The notes beneath the pieces were generated by a model that did not search any database, had not been told where the DNA came from, and was given only the letters and a program-made list of their open reading frames with translations. From contig JAKSMH010000080.1 of the NCBI GenBank assembly GCA_024400715.1, forward strand, positions 1-6,039: 6,039 nt of DNA. Reading direction: 5' to 3'. This DNA is from Bacteroidales bacterium (GTDB lineage Bacteria; Bacteroidota; Bacteroidia; Bacteroidales; WCHB1-69). This document shows positions 1 through 6,039 of the stretch, one piece after another. Position 1 is the first letter of the stretch. Every line of letters begins with the position of its first letter. The position numbers and the translations under genes were made by a program.

Positions 1-1292
1 ATCAGGAGGAAATGAAGAAAAACGGAATCCAATATATCGATATGGTGGTGGTGAATCTTTATCCGTTTAAGCAGACCATTGAAAAGGAAAATGTCACTTT
101 TGCCGATGCTATCGAAAATATCGACATTGGTGGTCCGAGTATGTTGCGTAGTGCCGCTAAAAACCATCAGTTTGTGACGGTGGTTTGCGATGCTGCCGAT
201 TATGATTTGGTGATTGACGAAATCAAGGCCAACGGCGATACGACGCTTGAGACGCGTTCACGTTTGGCAGCCAAGGTCTTCCGCCATACTGCCGCCTACG
301 ATGCGATGATTGCCAAGTATTTGACAGACAGGGTAGGGGAGGAAGATCCTGAAAATATGACGCTGACGTTTACTAAAAAGCAGTCGTTGCGCTATGGCGA
401 AAATCCTCATCAGAAAGCCACTTTCTTTGCGGGAAAGAAACAAGGATATTCGGTGGCTTGGGCTACCCAACTGCACGGCAAAGAATTGTCATACAATAAT
501 ATTCAGGATGCTGATGCCACCTTGCAGATTCTTCGTGAATTTGACGAACCTACGGTGGTGGCTGTTAAACACAAAAATCCTTGCGGTGTGGGCATTGGTA
601 AGGACGTGATGGAAGCCTGGACGCGCTGCTACGAAGCCGACAAGGTTTCTATTTTCGGCGGTATCGTGGCAACCAACCAAACCATTGACGAAGCGGCCGC
701 CTTGGCTATGAAACCCGTATTTCTGGAAATCATCTTAGCTCCTGCCTTTACGCCGGATGCCTTGGCTGTGTTGTCCGTCAAGAAGAATATCAGACTGATG
801 ACTTTTGATTTGGATAAGTCCAAGTCTGACGACAAGATGTTCATCAGCGTAGCTGGAGGTATGTTGATGCAAAACATTGATCGTGCCGGTGCCGAGGATT
901 ACCAAATCAATGTGGTGACCAAAAAACAACCTGCCGAAGCCGAAATGCGCGATTTGTTGTTCGGTATGAAGGTTTGTAAGCACGTGAAATCCAATGCAAT
1001 CTTGTTGGCCAAAGACCAAAAGACCATTGGTGTGGGGGCTGGTCAGATGAATCGCGTGGGTTCTGCCCACATCGCCCTTGAACAAGCTAAGGAAGCTGGT
1101 TTTACGCAGGGTATATGCTTGGCGAGCGACGCCTTCTTTCCCTTTGATGACGTGGTGCGTATGGCTGCCCAATATGGCGTTACGGCGATTATCCAACCTG
1201 GCGGCTCGGTCCGTGACGAAGATTCCATCAAGGCCTGCGATGAATTGGGCATTTCGATGATTTTTACGAGCGTAAGACATTTCCGCCACTAA
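1..1292 (+). CDS. purH: PurH, bifunctional AICAR formyltransferase / IMP cyclohydrolase (5' truncated by window edge)
   Basis: This enzyme carries out the last two steps of de novo purine synthesis in the cytoplasm: formylation of AICAR with 10-formyl-THF, then ring closure to IMP. The reading frame is open from base 3 (Gln-Glu-Glu before the Met at 12), so that Met is internal. By comparison with the usual 505-530 aa, about 80-90 N-terminal residues lie off the left edge. Counting from the Met at base 12, the end of the cyclohydrolase (MGS-like) domain shows NLYPF (15-19) and IDIGGPSMLRSAAKN (37-51). The transformylase domain shows SLRYGENPHQ (125-134), the catalytic Lys-His of KHKNPCG (K186, H187), GVGAGQMNRV (from 340), SDAFFPFDD (372-380) and GGSVRD (397-402). 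It ends in the family's typical RHFRH at a TAA stop. Nothing is broken in the visible part. No terminator hairpin is evident downstream. Identification is very secure. Confidence 0.97.
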   Translation, partial: QEEMKKNGIQYIDMVVVNLYPFKQTIEKENVTFADAIENIDIGGPSMLRSAAKNHQFVTVVCDAADYDLVIDEIKANGDTTLETRSRLAAKVFRHTAAYDAMIAKYLTDRVGEEDPENMTLTFTKKQSLRYGENPHQKATFFAGKKQGYSVAWATQLHGKELSYNNIQDADATLQILREFDEPTVVAVKHKNPCGVGIGKDVMEAWTRCYEADKVSIFGGIVATNQTIDEAAALAMKPVFLEIILAPAFTPDALAVLSVKKNIRLMTFDLDKSKSDDKMFISVAGGMLMQNIDRAGAEDYQINVVTKKQPAEAEMRDLLFGMKVCKHVKSNAILLAKDQKTIGVGAGQMNRVGSAHIALEQAKEAGFTQGICLASDAFFPFDDVVRMAAQYGVTAIIQPGGSVRDEDSIKACDELGISMIFTSVRHFRH

Positions 1293-1297
1293 TAGTT

Positions 1298-1330
1298 GGG
1301 TTTAGGGCTTAGGTCTTGGGCGAAGGTGAG
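1298..1330 (+). repeat. G-rich imperfect heptad tract after purH
   Basis: Starting 5 bases after the purH stop, short G-tracts recur about every seven bases: GGG at 1298, GGG at 1305, GG at 1312, GGG at 1318 and GG at 1325. The first four tracts are separated by 4-nt spacers (TTTA, CTTA, TCTT). The pattern resembles a degenerate 7-nt tandem repeat and could in principle form a two-tetrad G-quadruplex in the transcript or coding strand. No dyad symmetry or T-run typical of an intrinsic terminator accompanies it. The rest of the gap to ung (1331-1383) is AT-rich. It contains no Shine-Dalgarno sequence and no exact TAnnTTTG promoter match. A biological role is inference only. Confidence 0.45.
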
Positions 1331-1383
1331 GATAAATAAAGATAATGATATTGGATTCTTGATTTCTTTATTTTTATATTACT

Positions 1384-2055
1384 ATGATTAATCCTGATAT
1401 TGATGAATCTTGGAAGAAAGTCCTTTGGGATGAATTTCAGCAGCCGTATTTTGCGGAATTAAAGCAGTTTTTGCAGGCCGAAAAGCGTGCCCATACAGTT
1501 TATCCGCCGGGACCGATGATTTTCAACGCCTTCAATAAGACGCCTTTTGACAAGGTGAAGGTGGTGATTATTGGCCAAGATCCATATCACGAAGAAGGAC
1601 AGGCGCACGGTCTTTGTTTTTCGGTGCAAGATGGTATTCCGCATCCCAAGTCGCTTATCAATATCTTTAAGGAATTGAGTGAAGACGTGGGGATGACCAT
1701 TCCGCAAAGTGGCAATTTGGAGAAGTGGACCGCGCAGGGCGTATTCTTGCTGAATGCCACTTTGACCGTTCGTGCCCACGAAGCTGGTTCGCATCAAAAT
1801 CACGGTTGGGAGCGTTTTACCGATGCGGCCATCCGCAAATTGTCGGAGCAGCGTGAAGGATTGGTTTTTCTTTTGTGGGGCAACTATGCCAAACAAAAAG
1901 AGGCCATTATTGATACCACCAAGCATTTTATTTTATCAACGGTGCATCCTTCGCCCTTGTCTGCCCATCGCGGATTCTTTGGCTGCAAGCATTTTTCCAA
2001 GACCAATGAAATCCTCAGAAAATTGGGAAAATCGGAAATCGATTGGCAGTTGTAA
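1384..2055 (+). CDS. ung: Uracil-DNA glycosylase, family 1 (UDG/Ung)
   Basis: Ung removes uracil from DNA by cleaving the N-glycosidic bond, starting base-excision repair of deaminated cytosine or misincorporated dUMP. The protein is 223 aa, the normal length for bacterial family 1 enzymes, and all signature elements are present. These are the water-activating loop GQDPYH (64-69, catalytic D66), F80 in GLCFS (stacks on uracil), the PPGP stretch (41-44, Pro-rich loop), N124 in LLNATLTVR (uracil recognition), and HPSPLSAHRG (188-197) with catalytic H188 and the DNA-intercalating Leu loop (L192). The start at 1384 fits because the ESW...QQPYF region aligns with the E. coli N-terminus and the gap upstream is non-coding. 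The upstream sequence is T/A-rich without a Shine-Dalgarno, usual for Bacteroidetes. It lies 91 bp after purH on the same strand, so cotranscription is possible but unproven. Its stop lies 5 bp from that of the converging mannosidase gene. Confidence 0.97.
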   Translation: MINPDIDESWKKVLWDEFQQPYFAELKQFLQAEKRAHTVYPPGPMIFNAFNKTPFDKVKVVIIGQDPYHEEGQAHGLCFSVQDGIPHPKSLINIFKELSEDVGMTIPQSGNLEKWTAQGVFLLNATLTVRAHEAGSHQNHGWERFTDAAIRKLSEQREGLVFLLWGNYAKQKEAIIDTTKHFILSTVHPSPLSAHRGFFGCKHFSKTNEILRKLGKSEIDWQL

Positions 2056-2060
2056 ACTTA

Positions 2061-5036
2061 TTATTCCACCACAATTTCATCCACGAAAATATGGCTGGTT
2101 CCACCTGCGCCTAAATGCCAGGCAGGCAATGTGCCGTAGTTGTCAGCCTTAATTTTGATGTAGCGGCAGTGTGCATTGCCCTTTACTGTGAAATCAGTCA
2201 TTTGGGCCGTGTAGTCATTGGCAGGAACCGTATTGGTGTAGATTCCGTATGGGAGGAAATTTACATTGTCTGCGGAAATTTCTACACGCATCAGGGTTGG
2301 ATAGATAATCCACGAACGGGTGTCCTGTAAAAATCCGACGCTTACTTGGTGAATGTCTTTTACACTCTGTAGGTCGATGGTGGCCTCAAACACGGGCACT
2401 TGGTAACCCTGCCAGCCGCCTAATCGAAAGTCGCTTCGGCCTCGAATGCCGTCGATAAGGGCATTGTCGCCACTGGCGGGATACATTTCTTCATATTGGC
2501 AATGAAGCTTTATCTGCTTGTCCTGCGTGAATTTGTAGAACTGGGCTTCCACTACCGGACTTGCTCCCGTTTGTGGATTGTAGCTTATTGCTTTAACCGT
2601 CGTGTTCTTCGTGATGGTCACCGGTCCGGTGTATTTGTTTTTGCTGTTGGGTGTTGGTTCACTTCCGTCGATAGTGTAATAAATCTGGTCCGTTTGGGCG
2701 GGGAAGAGCATCTTGGCATCGGTTTTCAATGTGGGTTCAAACAAACTAATGCTGACGGTCATTTCGTCCGTGAAACTCTCTTGTGGTGCATTAATGATAG
2801 GAACTATGGTCGTGCTGCTTTCGATGCGGCTTTCGGGCTGTTTTTCCTTTCCGACACCCCACTTGCCGTTGGGTTTTGAACCCATCTCGAAGGACAAAAC
2901 GCCACCATCACGAATATCTTCGTATGTTATATAAGACTTGTCAAACTTCTTTCCGTTTAATTTGGCAGAATGAATATAGCAGGATTCCTGATTTCTGTTG
3001 TGTGTGGTCACCACGAATTGTTTTCCATTTTCGAGCTTAATGGTGACCTTGTCGAAAACGGGACTGCCGATGATATAGTGATTGTCGCCGGGGCAAACCG
3101 GGTAGAAGCCGATGGTGCTCAAGACGTACCATGCCGACATTTGTCCGCAGTCTTCGTTGCCGCATAGGCCGTCGGCTTTACTGTTGTACAACGTATAGAT
3201 GATTTGATTGACAAGTTGCTGCGTTTTCCACGGTTTTCCAATGTAATTGTATAGATAGGCAGCGTGGTGGCTGGGTTCGTTGCCGTGGGCATATTGGCCG
3301 ATTAAGCCGGTAACGTCGGCTTGGTCACGTCCTGCCGTGACGGAAGTTGTGCCGAAAAGCGAGTCTAAGAAGCGTTCGGTAGCGGCAGGTCCACCGATGA
3401 GGTCGCAATAGGTGTTGAAATCGTGGGGAACGTAAGTCGAGTATTGCCAGGAGTTGGCTTCGGTATAGTGGTTGTTGATTTCCCGGGGATTGAAGGGTTG
3501 CAGGTAGCCGCCATTTCTTTTGGAATGCATAAAACCATCAGGATCAAGCACATTTTTATAGGCTTGGGCACGTTTTATAAATTCTTGATACACATCATCT
3601 TTGCCAATGGCTTGGGCAAATTGGGCAATGCACCAGTCGTCGTAGGCATATTCCAAAGTCTTTGACACCGATTCTGATTCCATTTCGGCTGGAATAAAGC
3701 GATATTGAGCAAATTCAGGCCTTCCCAAACGATTCAGTTTGGCACTGTTGACCATCGCTTCCAAAACCTGGTACTTCTCATAGTCGGAATAGTCATCCAA
3801 AATGCCTTTCTGATAAGCGTCCCAGATGACGGGAATGCTGTGATAGCCAATCATACACCAGGTTTCGAAGGCCGACAATTCCCACACGGGGAGCATTCCG
3901 CCTTGTTCATATTGTCGCATAAAAGTGTAGATAAAGTCGCCGGTGCGTTGGCGGTCGATGATGCTCAACAAGGGATGTAAGGCCCGATAAGTGTCCCATA
4001 AGGAAAAAACGGTATAGACCTCGTGTCCTTTGGCCTGATGAACCAATCCGTCCATTCCGCGATACTGTCCGTTGATGTCGGTGAAAAGGAAGAGCGAGGT
4101 AAAGCAGTGGTACAGGGCGGTATAGAAATTCTTTTTCAGCTCGACATTTTCAGTTTCGACAATGATTTTTCCCAACTCCTTATTCCAGCTTTTGCGAGCC
4201 TCCTGTCTTACTTTGTCGAAGTTGAAATCGGCTACTTCCTTTTGGTTTATGTCGGCACCGGCAAGGTTTTGGGCAGCGGCTGACAAGGCCACTTTAACTA
4301 CCACGTCTTTAATGTCTTCAGCGAAATAAACAACGGCTTTACAGTTGGTGCCGGTAATGCCGCTGATGGTCGGTGCCAATTGGTCGTCCACATAAAATTC
4401 GACTTTGGCAATGGGCTGTGAGAATAGAATTGAAAAGTTGAGTTTTTGATTTTCGTTCCATGCCTTTGAATCGCGCAAGCCGACGATTTTATTCTCTTTC
4501 ACATCGTAGCTAATGGCACTGTTGAGTACGATATCCCGGTGTTTCAAATCCAGGATGATTCCTTTGGAAACTTTTTTGTCGGGGAAAGTATAGCGATGAA
4601 CACCCACCCGTTTGGTACAAGTCAATTCGGCTTGAATATCATATTTATCAAGTAAGACGGAATAATATCCGGCTTCGGCTTTCTCATTTTGATGAGAAAA
4701 AGAAGAGCAGTATTCGCTGTTGATGACAGAAGCATTGCCGGTAAAAGGCATCAGCAGCACGTCACCGTAATCGGAGCAGCCGGTACCGCTCAAGTGGGTG
4801 TGGCTGAAACCGTAAACGATATGGTCGGAGTAGTGGTAGGCCGAGCAGCCGTCCCAACCGTCCAATCGCGTGTCGGGGCTCAATTGCACGGCACCAAAAG
4901 GAACGATGGCACCCGGAAAGGTGTGTCCGTGAAAGTCGGTTCCCACCATCGGATTGACATATTGTGCAAGGTCTTCTTGTGCATAGGAAAAGGTGAAAAA
5001 GCAAATGGCGAAGCAAAAGGCGATAAGTTTCTTCAT
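2061..5036 (-). CDS. Secreted GH92 alpha-mannosidase with chitobiase-C-like and F5/8-type C-terminal domains
   Basis: GH92 enzymes are calcium-dependent, inverting exo-alpha-mannosidases that trim mannose from N-glycans and mannans. The 991-aa product begins with a signal peptide (MKK, hydrophobic core 4-17, SYA|Q after A19) and lacks a lipobox, so a soluble periplasmic or exported enzyme is likely. The N-terminal GH92 sandwich domain (about 25-270) has VNPMVGTD (27-34), GHTFPGA and GFSHTHLSGTG (76-86). The catalytic alpha/alpha toroid (about 280-720) has YTVFSLWDTYRALHPL (341-356), YTEANSWQY (524-532), HGNEPSHH (584-591) and GNEDCGQMSAWY (626-637). E526 occupies the motif that I expect carries the family's catalytic acid. 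Residues about 742-836 form a CHB_HEX_C-like domain (YYTIDGSEPT, 786-795). Residues about 842-990 resemble an F5/8 type C (CBM32-like) domain ending in AWHLGAGGTSHIFVDEI. Linkage specificity cannot be read off. No SusC/SusD pair is adjacent. The gene lies 48 bp downstream of the barrel receptor gene on the same strand and has its own probable promoter element in the gap. Confidence 0.95.
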   Translation of the reverse strand: MKKLIAFCFAICFFTFSYAQEDLAQYVNPMVGTDFHGHTFPGAIVPFGAVQLSPDTRLDGWDGCSAYHYSDHIVYGFSHTHLSGTGCSDYGDVLLMPFTGNASVINSEYCSSFSHQNEKAEAGYYSVLLDKYDIQAELTCTKRVGVHRYTFPDKKVSKGIILDLKHRDIVLNSAISYDVKENKIVGLRDSKAWNENQKLNFSILFSQPIAKVEFYVDDQLAPTISGITGTNCKAVVYFAEDIKDVVVKVALSAAAQNLAGADINQKEVADFNFDKVRQEARKSWNKELGKIIVETENVELKKNFYTALYHCFTSLFLFTDINGQYRGMDGLVHQAKGHEVYTVFSLWDTYRALHPLLSIIDRQRTGDFIYTFMRQYEQGGMLPVWELSAFETWCMIGYHSIPVIWDAYQKGILDDYSDYEKYQVLEAMVNSAKLNRLGRPEFAQYRFIPAEMESESVSKTLEYAYDDWCIAQFAQAIGKDDVYQEFIKRAQAYKNVLDPDGFMHSKRNGGYLQPFNPREINNHYTEANSWQYSTYVPHDFNTYCDLIGGPAATERFLDSLFGTTSVTAGRDQADVTGLIGQYAHGNEPSHHAAYLYNYIGKPWKTQQLVNQIIYTLYNSKADGLCGNEDCGQMSAWYVLSTIGFYPVCPGDNHYIIGSPVFDKVTIKLENGKQFVVTTHNRNQESCYIHSAKLNGKKFDKSYITYEDIRDGGVLSFEMGSKPNGKWGVGKEKQPESRIESSTTIVPIINAPQESFTDEMTVSISLFEPTLKTDAKMLFPAQTDQIYYTIDGSEPTPNSKNKYTGPVTITKNTTVKAISYNPQTGASPVVEAQFYKFTQDKQIKLHCQYEEMYPASGDNALIDGIRGRSDFRLGGWQGYQVPVFEATIDLQSVKDIHQVSVGFLQDTRSWIIYPTLMRVEISADNVNFLPYGIYTNTVPANDYTAQMTDFTVKGNAHCRYIKIKADNYGTLPAWHLGAGGTSHIFVDEIVVE

Positions 5037-5037
5037 A

Positions 5038-5054
5038 TTGTCGTTGTTGTCGTT
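5038..5054 (-). repeat. 8-bp tandem direct repeat in the GH92 leader
   Basis: On the minus strand the bases just before the GH92 ATG read AACGACAA, C, AACGACAA, T, ATG: two perfect 8-bp copies one base apart, one base upstream of the start codon. The leader is A/C-rich, unstructured and free of a Shine-Dalgarno motif. It may simply be the open leader favoured by Bacteroidetes ribosomes. A regulator half-site pair is possible but unsupported. Confidence 0.5.
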
Positions 5055-5061
5055 AAGTCGG

Positions 5062-5069
5062 CAAATTTA
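5062..5069 (-). promoter_or_regulatory. Probable Bacteroidetes sigma-ABfr -7 element for the GH92 gene
   Basis: The minus strand reads TAAATTTG, an exact match to the Bacteroidetes -7 consensus TAnnTTTG, 25 bases upstream of the GH92 ATG. It would give a short leader of about 15-20 nt. No clear TTTG -33 element lies at the expected 19-21 bp spacing upstream, where the sequence is the end of the receptor coding region, so the promoter may be weak or need an activator. A chance match in this AT-rich gap is possible. Confidence 0.45.
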
Positions 5070-5084
5070 CACAAAAATATTGAA

Positions 5085-6039
5085 TTATTCTCCGATTTTA
5101 ATCACGCTTCGGTCTTCTTCCTTTTTTTGTTGCTTGCCCATTTGTGGTTTGAAAGCGTTGAAGTTGAAAGTGATTCCCAACCAAAACATGCCACTGCGGT
5201 TTTTGCTGGTGTTGACCAAGCTGTAAACGGCATTTTCGGCATAAACATCCCAGCGGCGTGTGTTGAAAACGTCGGTAAGCAGGGCAGAAATCGTCAAGCG
5301 GTTCTTCCAGAAAGTCTGTTTGATGCCGATATTGCAGTAATGGATGGTTTTGGTGGTGAATTGTGGAAAATATTGCGGTGTAATCACAAAATACTGAATT
5401 TGGATATTCATTCCTTTGAAGGGCTTGAAATTCAAGGCGGCATTGCTATTGTTCACCCAACCGTGATTGGAAACGTCCATATTGTTGTAGTTGCCTGTGA
5501 AATGGCTGTAGTAGGTATTGGTGGCAACATCGATGGTCAGCCATTTCAACGGTCGAATTTGAATGGTATGGTCTATACCGGTTGAGATATTCCATTTCCC
5601 ATTCATATAGGTCATCACGAGAATGTCGTCTTCCAAGGTGGCCACTTGTGTAATGTAGTCTTGCGTTAAATTGAAATATGCGTTGCCGTTTACCGTGACT
5701 ATTTTGGATACTGCCGCATAACCTAAATCGAGTTTGTTGATTTTTTCCGGTTGCAAATGAATATTTCCTGTTTCGTAAGTCTGATTGTCAATTAAATTGA
5801 CGTACGGATTGAGTTGGGGGTAGGTTGGACGTGAAATCCGTCGTGAAAGGCCGAAATTTAATGACCAAATGTCCGTGATTTGATATTTGAGCGAAAAATA
5901 TGGGGCTAAAAGAAAGTTTTGACTATGTTCTTCGATTTGTGTTTTGTCGCAATGCAGCGTCACATAGCCATATTCGAAGCGCAATCCCGCCTTATACGAT
6001 AATTTGTCGTTGATTTTGGAAGAATACATCGCATAAACG
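5085..6039 (-). CDS. TonB-dependent outer-membrane beta-barrel protein (OMP_b-brl_3 type), C-terminal part; 5' end off window
   Basis: This is the C-terminal 317 residues of an outer-membrane barrel protein. The frame stays open through the right edge (codons for Ala, Tyr, Val precede the Met at 6029), so that Met is internal. Full members of this Bacteroidetes family run about 700-950 aa, with an N-terminal carboxypeptidase-like domain and plug. Counting from the Met at 6029, the visible part shows the barrel signature GLRFEY (15-20), the diagnostic RRISRPTYPQLNPYVN (63-78), and GNIHLQPEKINKLDLGY (88-104). Alternating aromatic beta-strands follow up to MFWLGITFNFN (281-291), the likely last barrel strand. 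A 23-residue lysine/glutamate-rich tail follows and ends at TAA. It resembles the 'outer membrane beta-barrel family' rather than SusC, and no SusD gene follows. The transported substrate cannot be inferred. It is 48 bp upstream of the GH92 gene on the same strand, and the two could be cotranscribed. Confidence 0.85.
   Translation of the reverse strand, partial: VYAMYSSKINDKLSYKAGLRFEYGYVTLHCDKTQIEEHSQNFLLAPYFSLKYQITDIWSLNFGLSRRISRPTYPQLNPYVNLIDNQTYETGNIHLQPEKINKLDLGYAAVSKIVTVNGNAYFNLTQDYITQVATLEDDILVMTYMNGKWNISTGIDHTIQIRPLKWLTIDVATNTYYSHFTGNYNNMDVSNHGWVNNSNAALNFKPFKGMNIQIQYFVITPQYFPQFTTKTIHYCNIGIKQTFWKNRLTISALLTDVFNTRRWDVYAENAVYSLVNTSKNRSGMFWLGITFNFNAFKPQMGKQQKKEEDRSVIKIGE

Noticed and set aside
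735..1289. 184-codon minus-strand open frame inside purH
   Set aside because: It is antisense in codon register to the well-conserved purH frame and its translation matches no recognisable family.
1293..1383. Possible intrinsic terminator or riboswitch between purH and ung
   Set aside because: I could find no stable inverted repeat followed by a T-run, and 91 bp with no conserved RNA motif does not support a riboswitch.
1459..1926. 155-codon minus-strand open frame inside ung
   Set aside because: It lies wholly within ung, whose catalytic motifs are intact, and has no family features or credible initiation region.
2496..2879. 127-codon plus-strand frame opposite the GH92 C-terminal domains
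   Set aside because: It is antisense to a conserved coding region. The translation has no recognisable domain.
2061..5036. Polysaccharide utilization locus centred on the GH92 gene
   Set aside because: No SusC/SusD pair, hybrid two-component regulator or sigma/anti-sigma genes are visible; one hydrolase and a non-SusC barrel are not enough.
4689..5585. 298-codon plus-strand open frame spanning the GH92 start and the receptor 3' end
   Set aside because: It is antisense in exact codon register to both minus-strand genes. It stays open because their codons there avoid TTA, CTA and TCA. The translation has Val/Gly/His-rich low-information composition and no recognisable family.

Overview
The window looks like a chromosomal segment from a member of the Bacteroidetes, most likely the order Bacteroidales. 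The main clues are a secreted GH92 alpha-mannosidase with Bacteroides-type accessory domains, a Bacteroidetes-type TonB-dependent outer-membrane beta-barrel, start codons without Shine-Dalgarno sequences, and an exact TAnnTTTG promoter -7 element. The genus cannot be fixed from this sequence alone.

Layout: two housekeeping genes run rightwards and two surface or glycan-related genes run leftwards, meeting tail to tail. Bases 1-1292 hold the 3' part of purH (bifunctional AICAR formyltransferase / IMP cyclohydrolase), whose 5' end lies off the left edge. A 91-bp gap with a G-rich, roughly 7-nt periodic tract separates it from ung (1384-2055, complete family 1 uracil-DNA glycosylase). Only 5 bp separate the ung stop from the stop of the converging GH92 gene (2061-5036, complete, 991 aa). 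A 48-bp gap with a probable promoter element and an 8-bp tandem repeat separates the GH92 start from the stop of an outer-membrane beta-barrel receptor gene (5085 to beyond 6039), whose 5' part runs off the right edge.

Functionally, purH and ung serve purine synthesis and DNA repair and have no evident link to each other. The leftward pair could act together at the cell envelope: the barrel protein may be a TonB-dependent importer, and the GH92 enzyme trims alpha-linked mannose from glycans such as N-glycans or mannans. No SusC/SusD pair, sigma/anti-sigma pair or other sugar hydrolase is visible, so a polysaccharide utilization locus cannot be claimed.

I found no RNA genes, mobile elements, CRISPR arrays or phage genes. 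There is no gene-free stretch above 300 bases. I see no strong evidence of an undescribed system. The most checkable points are the GH92 active-site variant and domain architecture, the tract after purH, the GH92 leader, and the near-abutting convergent stops.
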